Part shown: positions 1 through 5,232 of the stretch, in pieces
How positions within the stretch are numbered: the first letter of the stretch is position 1
Layout: the number at the start of each line of letters is the position of its first letter
Origin: Methylococcaceae bacterium
GTDB lineage: Bacteria > Pseudomonadota > Gammaproteobacteria > Methylococcales > Methylococcaceae
Direction of reading: 5' to 3'
Assembly (NCBI GenBank): GCA_005792805.1
Contig: SXQV01000183.1
Location: 1 to 5,847, forward strand
Length of the DNA: 5,847 nt
Translations under genes and position numbers: made by a program
Notes under the pieces: generated by a model
Databases searched by the model: none
The model's input: only the letters and a program-made list of their open reading frames with translations
What the model was told of the DNA's origin: nothing

Positions 1-80
1 ACCTGGCGTCCTGTCCTGTGGAGCCCGGACTGTCCTCCATTCCGACGAAAGGTCGAAACAGCGACTGCCTGGCCAACTCC
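1..80 (-). ncRNA. rnpB: RNase P RNA (type A-like), 5' portion, cut by the window edge
   Basis: Catalytic RNA of RNase P, which removes the 5' leader from tRNA precursors. Read on the minus strand from position 80, the first 20 nt match the start of E. coli rnpB at 16 of 20 bases and share CAGTCGC. A short P3 hairpin follows: 7 bp, with strands at 52-58 and 40-46 and a 5-nt loop. Next comes the conserved region I/P4 segment GGAGGACAGTCCGGGCTCC (about 20-38), then GCCAGGT at the edge, as in E. coli. The P4 segment differs from E. coli at one normally conserved base (A66 to C). P3 is about 17 nt shorter than in E. coli. Roughly 270-300 nt of the gene should lie left of the window. The 5' end at 80 is set by alignment to E. 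coli; the identification itself is secure. It is transcribed away from nqr. Confidence 0.93.
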
Positions 81-88
81 AGCGGCGG

Positions 89-117
89 AGTCTAGTGAAG
101 TTGCCGGTTCTTGGCTA
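89..117 (-). promoter_or_regulatory. Candidate sigma-70 promoter of rnpB
   Basis: On the minus strand, TAGCCA (117-112, 4 of 6 to TTGACA) and TAGACT (94-89, 4 of 6 to TATAAT) are 17 nt apart. The -10 box ends 8 nt before the aligned rnpB 5' end at 80. A GC-rich discriminator (CTCCGCCGCT) lies between them, as is common at stable-RNA promoters. The spacing is right but both boxes are only moderate matches. A perfect TTGACA lies further upstream (156-151, minus) without a convincing -10 box and could be an alternative. Confidence 0.4.
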
Positions 118-144
118 CTCTCTCAAATTTGTCGGGCAAGCCTA

Positions 145-179
145 GGGGCCTGTCAACTCATAACGACCGTGCAGGCCTC
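145..179. repeat. Inverted repeat in the rnpB-nqrA intergenic region
   Basis: Arms 145-152 and 172-179 can form an 8-bp stem (one G-U pair) around a 19-nt loop; the core is GGCCTG/CAGGCC. No T-run follows on either strand, so it does not look like an intrinsic terminator. It lies between the two divergent promoters and upstream of the predicted nqr transcript, so a protein-binding site is possible. It could also be chance in this GC-rich stretch. Confidence 0.3.
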
Positions 180-220
180 ATTATCAAATTCGGTGGATCG
201 ACCCGTTTTCTGTCGAGTCG

Positions 221-249
221 TTGAGCGTGTGGGTCTTTTGTGATCTAAT
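221..249 (+). promoter_or_regulatory. Probable sigma-70 promoter of the nqr operon
   Basis: TTGAGC (221-226, 4 of 6 to TTGACA), a 17-nt spacer, and TCTAAT (244-249, 5 of 6 to TATAAT). The -10 box is preceded by TGA at 241-243, giving an extended TGn -10 element. A start near 256 is predicted, leaving an untranslated leader of about 175 nt before nqrA. It is the best plus-strand promoter match I found between 81 and 430. No known regulator site was recognised beside it. Confidence 0.55.
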
Positions 250-255
250 TACGCC

Positions 256-430
256 GTTTTTGCCGAATTTATGGGCAGGTGCGTTTCGCGTCTTCGACGA
301 TGTCGAGGGTTGTTGGGACGGCCAGGCACTTTGCGCCGTGTCGGCTTCGAGTTGTCACGAAATTTACAGTTTCGGTTGTGCTGATGCGCGACTGAGCGGC
401 TTATGGTTTGTGCGTTCCACGGGCTCACTT
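256..430 (+). other. Predicted long 5' leader of nqrA; no gene seen
   Basis: Stretch between the predicted transcription start and the nqrA ATG. One reading frame is open through it and joins nqrA, but its translation is rich in Cys and Trp and unlike any NqrA N-terminus, so I treat it as non-coding. Small hairpins are possible: CGTC/GACG around 289-299, GCCG/CGGC around 335-345, and CGAAA/TTTCG around 358-374. None matches a riboswitch I know. No good Shine-Dalgarno sequence precedes 431. Confidence 0.35.
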
Positions 431-1789
431 ATGTTAATCAACACAAAAAAAGGTCTGGATCTGCCTATTACGGGAGAGCCGGAGCAGGTTATCTACAACA
501 ACGCTGGGGCCATCAGGTCGGTTGCGTTGCTTGGTCCCGATTATGTCGGTCTGAAACCGTCCATGAAAGTGGCCGAAGGCGACAAGGTCAAGTTGGGTGA
601 CGTGCTCTTCGCCGACAAGCAGTACCCGGAAATCGTCTACACCGCCCCCGGTGCCGGCGTAGTCAGGGCGATCAATCGCGGTGAGCGTCGCGTGCTCAAT
701 TCCGTGGTCGTCGAATTAAGTGGCAATGAAGCAGTCAAGTTCAAGTCCTATAGTCCCTCCAAGCTGGCGAGCTTGACCGGGGAGCAGGCGAGACAAAACC
801 TGCTGGAATCGGGGCTCTGGACCACGTTGCGGACTAGGCCGTACAGTCGGGTGCCTGCTCCCGAGTCAACTCCTCACTCCATCTTTGTAACGGCTATCGA
901 TACCAGTCCTCTGGCGGCAAGGCCAGAAGTGGTCATTGCCGAGCGAGTTGGTGATTTCCAGAATGGATTGATTGTTCTCTCGAAGCTCACCGAGGGCCGC
1001 GTTTTTGTATGCAAGGCGCCAGGGGTCAAAATTCAGCTTCCAGAATTAGCGCAGTTGGAGGTGGCCGAGTTTGATGGTCCGCACCCCGCTGGTCTGGTAG
1101 GTACGCATATTCATTATCTGGATCCGGTAGGGCCGGCCAAAACGGTGTGGCATCTGGATTATCAGTCAGTGATTGCCATAGGCAGTCTGTTTGCCACGGG
1201 CAAGCTGAACGTGGAGCGTGTAGTCGCTCTGGCCGGTTCCATGGTTAACAGTCCTCGTCTGGTGAAGACTCGTGTGGGCGCTAACTTGAGTGATCTCGTT
1301 AAAGGGCAGCTGAAGTCCGGGAAGGAGCCGCGCGTTATTTCCGGTTCGGTCCTGCATGGCCGGCAGGCGGAAGGATGGTCTGATTTTCTGGGCCGATTCA
1401 ATAACCAGATCACGGTGATCCCTGAAAATCGTGAGCGTGAGTTTATGGGGTGGGTCGTTCCGACCGGGAAGAAATATTCTTTCCTCAACGTCTTGCTAAC
1501 CAGTCTCCCGCAGGCGCGTGGCCGCAAGTTTTCCTTCACCACAACCAAATATGGTAGCCCGCGAGCCATTGTTCCGGTGGGTGTATTCGAGGATGTGATT
1601 CCTCTGGATATTCTGCCAACCCAGTTACTCCGTTACCTGATCGTCGGAGATACTGATATGGCGCAGGCGCTAGGCGCGTTGGAGTTGGATGAAGAAGATT
1701 TGTCTTTGTGTACGTTCGTGGATCCGGGCAAGCATGACTTTGGTCCGGTGCTGAGAAAGAATCTTACCCAAATCGAGAAGGAGGGCTAA
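431..1789 (+). CDS. nqrA: Na+-translocating NADH:quinone oxidoreductase subunit A
   Basis: Soluble cytoplasmic subunit of Na+-NQR, associated with quinone binding; it carries no flavin or Fe-S cofactor. The 452 residues compare with about 446 in V. cholerae. The N-terminus has the family signature KKGLDLPITGEPEQ (6-19), then a barrel-sandwich (biotinyl-like) segment with VAEGDKVKLGDVLFADK (47-63) and TAPGAGVV (71-78). Further family motifs are RPYSRVPAPE (136-145), AIDTSPLA (155-162), GPHPAGLVGTHIHYLDPV (216-233), SGSVLHG (304-310) and the C-terminal DPGKHDFGPVLR (431-442). ATG 431 was chosen because homology begins there; the frame stays open upstream to a TTG at 221, but that extension is not NqrA-like. 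No clear Shine-Dalgarno precedes the ATG, which is odd for the first gene of a highly expressed operon. Codons 5-7 contain a run of seven A. The stop overlaps the nqrB start by 1 nt (TAATG). Confidence 0.97.
   Translation: MLINTKKGLDLPITGEPEQVIYNNAGAIRSVALLGPDYVGLKPSMKVAEGDKVKLGDVLFADKQYPEIVYTAPGAGVVRAINRGERRVLNSVVVELSGNEAVKFKSYSPSKLASLTGEQARQNLLESGLWTTLRTRPYSRVPAPESTPHSIFVTAIDTSPLAARPEVVIAERVGDFQNGLIVLSKLTEGRVFVCKAPGVKIQLPELAQLEVAEFDGPHPAGLVGTHIHYLDPVGPAKTVWHLDYQSVIAIGSLFATGKLNVERVVALAGSMVNSPRLVKTRVGANLSDLVKGQLKSGKEPRVISGSVLHGRQAEGWSDFLGRFNNQITVIPENREREFMGWVVPTGKKYSFLNVLLTSLPQARGRKFSFTTTKYGSPRAIVPVGVFEDVIPLDILPTQLLRYLIVGDTDMAQALGALELDEEDLSLCTFVDPGKHDFGPVLRKNLTQIEKEG
1778..1784 (+). promoter_or_regulatory. 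Ribosome binding site of nqrB
   Basis: AAGGAGG, a near-perfect Shine-Dalgarno sequence, lies inside the last codons of nqrA and 4 nt before the nqrB ATG at 1789. It fixes the nqrB start. With the 1-nt stop/start overlap it suggests translational coupling. Confidence 0.8.
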
Positions 1790-2994
1790 TGTCTGGTACC
1801 CGCCAATTTTTAGACAAGCTTCACCCCCATTTCGCGAAGGGTGGTAGGCTTGAGATGTGGTATCCCGTCTATGAGATGGTGGATACCTTTCTTTACAGCC
1901 CATCCGATGTCACCAGTGGGGCGACGCATGTTCGCGATGCGGTCGACCTGAAGCGGGTTATGACCTATGTGTGGATTGCCGCACTGCCCTGCATGTTGAT
2001 GGCGCTGTTTAACACCGGTTATCAGGCCAATGCGGCGATGACTGCCATGGGACTGAACGAAGTCCCCGGTTGGCGCGGTTGGATCGTCAATCTGTTTGGT
2101 CACAGTCCCTACAATCCGTTGTCGGACTTTGTTCACGGGGCAATGTATTTCTTCCCGGTCTATATCGTGACCCTGGTCGCGGGTGGGCTTTGGGAGGTCT
2201 TGTTTTCCGTGGTGCGTAAGCATGATGTCAACGAGGGTTTCTTCGTCTCATCCATCCTGTTCGCACTGACCTTGCCGCCAAGCATTCCGCTGTGGCAGGT
2301 CGCGTTGGGGATTTCCTTCGGCGTTGTGATCGGGAAAGAGGTTTTCGGTGGTACCGGCAAAAATTTCCTCAACCCAGCATTGACCGGACGTGCTTTTCTT
2401 TACTTCGCTTATCCGGCCTCCATGTCGGGTGATGCCGTATGGACGGCAGTTGATGGTTTTACCGGCGCGACCGCCCTGGGTCATGCCGCCATGGGTGGCA
2501 TTGCCGCTATTCGTGAGTCGGGTATTTCATGGTGGGGTACTTTCCTTGGCTTCGAGCAAGGGTCCATGGGGGAAACCTCTACTCTTGCCTGCCTGATCGG
2601 CGCGGCCTTCCTGATCTACACCCGCATCGCCAACTGGCGCATCATTGCCGGTGTTATGGCGGGCATGATCGTCACTTCGACCCTGTTCAATATTATCGGG
2701 AGTTCCACGGACGCGATGTATGCCATGCCCTGGTATTGGCATCTGACCCTCGGTGGGTTTGCTTTTGGTACCGTTTACATGGCGACCGATCCTGTGAGCG
2801 CTTCGCATACCAATGCCGGCCGCTGGGTGTTTGGTGCTCTGGTTGGGTTCATGACGGTTTTGATTCGTGTGGTGAATCCAGCCTTCCCGGAGGGGATCAT
2901 GCTGGCCATCCTGTTTGCCAACATCTTTGCGCCACTGATTGATTACGTGGTTATCAAGATCAACATTGCCAAGAGGGTTAAGCGCTATGCCTGA
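1789..2994 (+). CDS. nqrB: Na+-translocating NADH:quinone oxidoreductase subunit B
   Basis: Integral inner-membrane core subunit (NqrB/RnfD family) that carries covalent FMN, binds riboflavin, contributes to quinone reduction and forms part of the Na+ pathway. The 401 residues compare with 415 in V. cholerae. About ten hydrophobic segments are visible, roughly at 57-76, 118-141, 152-163, 168-183, 199-212, 263-279, 284-303, 317-332, 345-362 and 367-385. The flavinylation motif DGFTGAT (222-228) identifies Thr228 as the FMN phosphoester site, equivalent to V. cholerae Thr236. Gly132-Gly133 match the pair linked to HQNO/korormicin sensitivity in Vibrio. Asp385 aligns with V. cholerae Asp397, implicated in Na+ uptake. 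Also conserved are RKHDVNEGFFV (143-153), KEVFGGTGKNFLNPAL (183-198) and TDPVSAS (333-339). A second DxxSGAT-like stretch (40-46) lies in the N-terminal cytoplasmic part and is discussed in the findings. The 3' end overlaps nqrC by 8 nt. Confidence 0.98.
   Translation: MSGTRQFLDKLHPHFAKGGRLEMWYPVYEMVDTFLYSPSDVTSGATHVRDAVDLKRVMTYVWIAALPCMLMALFNTGYQANAAMTAMGLNEVPGWRGWIVNLFGHSPYNPLSDFVHGAMYFFPVYIVTLVAGGLWEVLFSVVRKHDVNEGFFVSSILFALTLPPSIPLWQVALGISFGVVIGKEVFGGTGKNFLNPALTGRAFLYFAYPASMSGDAVWTAVDGFTGATALGHAAMGGIAAIRESGISWWGTFLGFEQGSMGETSTLACLIGAAFLIYTRIANWRIIAGVMAGMIVTSTLFNIIGSSTDAMYAMPWYWHLTLGGFAFGTVYMATDPVSASHTNAGRWVFGALVGFMTVLIRVVNPAFPEGIMLAILFANIFAPLIDYVVIKINIAKRVKRYA
2972..2977 (+). promoter_or_regulatory. 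Ribosome binding site of nqrC
   Basis: AGAGGG, 9 nt before ATG 2987 and inside the 3' end of nqrB. It supports starting nqrC at 2987; the frame is open further upstream, but that extension would only read nqrB out of frame. Confidence 0.65.
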
Positions 2995-3922
2995 ATCCGT
3001 AAATAAAAATTCAGAAGCGGCGGCGGTGGGTTTCAAGGATAGACTGGCTGGTTATGTTGAAACCGCTCAGGTTTACGCTAAACCCTATCTGGATCTTCCC
3101 AATGACAGCTTCAAGAAGACCGTAGCGGTTGCTCTGGCGTTATGTCTTGTCGGTGCTGTGGTGGTGTCTGGATCGGCTGTCATTCTGCGGCCTTTGCAGG
3201 AAAGGAATAAGTCGAAAGACGAGAAGGTCAACATTCTGGAGGTGGCTGAGCTTTACCAGAAAGGCACCGATGTCGATGCGGCATTCAAAAATATTGAAAC
3301 GCGCGTGGTTGATCTGGCTACTGGCGACTACGTGGATAGCGTTGATGCCAAGACCTACGATCAGTGGAAGGCGGCAAAGGATCCTGCTCAGAGTGAAAGT
3401 ATTCCGCCAGCCAAGGATATCGCCAGCATCAAACGCAAGCCAAAATACGCGAAGGTTTATCTGGTTAAACAGGACGATGGCAAGCTTAAGACCGTGATTA
3501 TGCCGGTCAATGGCTATGGTCTTTGGTCGACTATGTACGGGTTTATTGCGCTGGAAGCCGACGGGGAAACTGTTGTTGGCATGAATCTCTATGATCAGGC
3601 AGAAACGCCGGGGCTGGGTGGTGAGGTCGTCAATCCTAAATGGAAAGCCCTGTGGAAAGGAAAGAAGGTCTATAACTTCAGTGGAAAGGAAGTGCATGAG
3701 AGCAATCTGACCGAGAAGGGGCAAACCATAGAGATCGGCGAAGTCGCTTTAGGCTTGGTCAAGGGGTCAGTCGATCCTGGCAGGGCGGGTTCTGAATTTC
3801 AGGTGGACGCCCTGGCTGGCGCCACGTTGACCAGCCGCGGTGTGAGCAATCTGGTGCAGTACTGGATGGGCAGGGACGGTTACGGTATTTATCTGGCCAA
3901 GCTTAGAAACGGAAGAGGTTAA
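2987..3922 (+). CDS. nqrC: Na+-translocating NADH:quinone oxidoreductase subunit C
   Basis: Membrane-anchored subunit with a periplasmic FMN-binding domain (NqrC/RnfG family); its covalent FMN passes electrons towards NqrB. Family landmarks in order: one transmembrane helix at about 44-68, starting after NDSFKKTVAVAL; a YDQWKAAKDP region (124-133); VYLVKQDDGK (157-166); the block around GYGLWSTMYGF (176-186); ETPGLGGEV (206-214); and the flavinylation motif DALAGATLTS (274-283), in which Thr280 should carry FMN (V. cholerae Thr225). The residue before GAT is Ala277 where V. cholerae has Ser. At 311 residues it is about 50 longer than the 257 of V. cholerae, mostly from about 40 extra residues before the helix. 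I keep start 2987 because it has a Shine-Dalgarno site and overlaps the nqrB stop (ATGCCTGA). A stop codon precedes nqrD by 4 nt. Confidence 0.97.
   Translation: MPESVNKNSEAAAVGFKDRLAGYVETAQVYAKPYLDLPNDSFKKTVAVALALCLVGAVVVSGSAVILRPLQERNKSKDEKVNILEVAELYQKGTDVDAAFKNIETRVVDLATGDYVDSVDAKTYDQWKAAKDPAQSESIPPAKDIASIKRKPKYAKVYLVKQDDGKLKTVIMPVNGYGLWSTMYGFIALEADGETVVGMNLYDQAETPGLGGEVVNPKWKALWKGKKVYNFSGKEVHESNLTEKGQTIEIGEVALGLVKGSVDPGRAGSEFQVDALAGATLTSRGVSNLVQYWMGRDGYGIYLAKLRNGRG
3911..3918 (+). promoter_or_regulatory. Ribosome binding site of nqrD
   Basis: GGAAGAGG in the last codons of nqrC, 8 nt before ATG 3927. It supports this start, which also matches the N-terminal length of V. cholerae NqrD. 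Confidence 0.65.
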
Positions 3923-3926
3923 ATCT

Positions 3927-4604
3927 ATGGAACTTACAGACGAAAATAAAAAAGTTCTGGTCGAGCCGCTCGTTGAGAATAATCCCATTACCCTCCAGGT
4001 GTTGGGGATTTGCTCGGCTTTGGCGGTAACTTCGCAGCTGTCGACGGCGCTCATCATGAGTCTTGCCTTGACGACAGTGACTGCCTTCTCCAGTGCGGGT
4101 ATTGCGTTTGTTCGTAATCATGTGCCTAGCAGCATCCGTATCATCGCGCAGATGGTCATCATTGCTTCACTTGTTATTGTGGTGGATCAGTTGCTGAAGG
4201 CGTTTGCTTACGAAATCAGCAAACAGTTGTCGGTTTTTGTGGGCCTGATCATTACGAACTGCATCGTCATGGGCCGTGCAGAGGCCTACGCCATGAAGAA
4301 CCCGCCTTGGGAAAGCTTCCTGGACGGCATCGGCAATGGACTGGGTTACAGTCTCATCCTGGTTACCGTTGCTGTCATCAGAGAGCTGTTCGGTTCGGGC
4401 AAACTGCTAGGGATTGATGTATTCCCGCTGATCAAGGATGGTGGTTGGTATGTCCCTAATGGCCTGCTACTGCTGCCGCCCAGCGCATTCTTCCTGATTG
4501 GCTTGATCATTTGGGCGGTTCGTACCTGGAAACCAAAACAGGTTGAAAAGGCGGACTTCTCAATCCAGCCGGCGCATGGTGCCGTTCATGGGGAGGCTCA
4601 TTAA
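3927..4604 (+). CDS. nqrD: Na+-translocating NADH:quinone oxidoreductase subunit D
   Basis: Integral membrane subunit (NqrDE/RnfAE family) that pairs with NqrE. Six hydrophobic segments are visible, about 22-40, 42-63, 71-91, 99-119, 135-152 and 179-200. Cys29 (LGICSALAV) and Cys112 (ITNCIVMGRAEA) match the cysteines that, with two from NqrE, hold the intramembrane iron-sulfur centre. Asp88 (VIVVDQ) and Asp133 (FLDGIGNGLGY) match V. cholerae at identical residue numbers; Asp133 is among the acidic residues tied to Na+ transport. The 225 residues compare with about 210 in V. cholerae. The excess is a C-terminal tail (211-225) with three histidines (PAHGAVHGEAH) after the usual FKPxQVE-like end. 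The Shine-Dalgarno of nqrE lies inside the codons of this tail. The stop is 1 nt before the nqrE start. Confidence 0.98.
   Translation: MELTDENKKVLVEPLVENNPITLQVLGICSALAVTSQLSTALIMSLALTTVTAFSSAGIAFVRNHVPSSIRIIAQMVIIASLVIVVDQLLKAFAYEISKQLSVFVGLIITNCIVMGRAEAYAMKNPPWESFLDGIGNGLGYSLILVTVAVIRELFGSGKLLGIDVFPLIKDGGWYVPNGLLLLPPSAFFLIGLIIWAVRTWKPKQVEKADFSIQPAHGAVHGEAH
4591..4596 (+). promoter_or_regulatory. Ribosome binding site of nqrE
   Basis: GGGAGG, 9 nt before ATG 4606 and within the end of nqrD. It decides the nqrE start: an upstream in-frame ATG at 4543 would add 21 basic, non-conserved residues read across nqrD, whereas ATG 4606 begins the family N-terminus. Confidence 0.75.
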
Positions 4605-4605
4605 C

Positions 4606-5214
4606 ATGGAAGCCTATATCAATCTGTTTATTAAGTCGGTCTTTATCGAGAACATGGCACTCTCCTTCTTTTTGGGGATGTGCACATTCATTGCGGTATC
4701 CAAAAAGATTGAGACAGCGGTTGGGTTGGGTATTGCCGTAGTCATCGTTCAGACACTGACGGTTCCCGCTAATAATCTGATTTACACCTATCTGCTGAAA
4801 GAAGATGCCCTGACCTGGGCGGGCATTCACGGTGTTGATCTCAGTTTCATCGCGCTGATGGCCTGTATCGGCGTTATTGCCGCTATCGTACAGATCCTGG
4901 AAATGGTACTGGATCGATTCTTCCCGGCACTCTACAACGCGTTGGGTATATTTTTGCCACTGATTACGGTGAACTGCGCCATTCTCGCGGGCAGTCTTTT
5001 CATGATCGAACGTGACTACAACTTCAAGGAAAGTGTGGTTTATGGGATAGGTAGTGGCTTTGGCTGGGCACTGGCGATCACGGCCATGGCGGGGGTACGT
5101 GAGAAGCTGAAGTACAGTGACGTACCACCAGGCCTGCGTGGTCTGGGTATCACCTTCATCACGGCTGGGCTGATGGCGATGGGTTTCATGGCCTTCTCGG
5201 GCATACAACTTTAA
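4606..5214 (+). CDS. nqrE: Na+-translocating NADH:quinone oxidoreductase subunit E
   Basis: Integral membrane partner of NqrD, with opposite topology in this family, sharing the intramembrane iron-sulfur centre. It has 202 residues, close to the family's usual length. Six hydrophobic segments are seen, about 9-31, 37-60, 78-101, 106-133, 144-165 and 178-200. The start MEAYINLFIKSVFIENMALS is typical. Cys26 (FLGMCTF) and Cys124 (LITVNCAI) correspond to V. cholerae Cys26 and Cys120. Glu99 (QILEM) corresponds to V. cholerae Glu95, linked to Na+ movement. The C-terminal KYSDVPPGLRGLGITFITAG (169-188) is a strong family signature. A loop at about 64-77 is slightly longer than in V. cholerae, which accounts for the shift of four. 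It is followed after 18 nt by nqrF. Confidence 0.98.
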   Translation: MEAYINLFIKSVFIENMALSFFLGMCTFIAVSKKIETAVGLGIAVVIVQTLTVPANNLIYTYLLKEDALTWAGIHGVDLSFIALMACIGVIAAIVQILEMVLDRFFPALYNALGIFLPLITVNCAILAGSLFMIERDYNFKESVVYGIGSGFGWALAITAMAGVREKLKYSDVPPGLRGLGITFITAGLMAMGFMAFSGIQL

Positions 5215-5232
5215 GAGTCAGGGTAGAAGATA

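Noticed and set aside
145..179. Intrinsic terminator
   Set aside because: The stem is plausible but the loop is 19 nt and no T-run follows on either strand. No gene end lies nearby.
320..334. Sigma-54 promoter (GG...GC) before nqrA
   Set aside because: The GG and GC dinucleotides are 11 nt apart instead of 10, and the surrounding bases fit the consensus poorly.
352..381. Second nqr promoter from TTGTCA at 352-357 or TTGTGC at 376-381
   Set aside because: No acceptable -10 box occurs at 16-18 nt spacing from either hexamer.
221..430. TTG-initiated N-terminal extension of nqrA by 70 codons
   Set aside because: The translation (rich in Cys and Trp) does not resemble any NqrA, while the family N-terminus begins exactly at ATG 431. 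The TTG also coincides with the predicted -35 box.
403..600. Small plus-strand open frame of 65 codons
   Set aside because: It lies in another frame over the highly conserved start of nqrA, and I recognise no family in it.
1162..1569. Minus-strand open frames over nqrA, and similar ones over nqrB, nqrC, nqrD and nqrE
   Set aside because: They lie antisense to well-conserved genes, have Arg/His/Pro-rich shadow-type compositions, and show no recognisable domain.
4543..4605. Upstream ATG start for nqrE
   Set aside because: The added 21 residues are basic and non-conserved, and would be read out of frame across the end of nqrD. ATG 4606 has the Shine-Dalgarno site and the family N-terminus.
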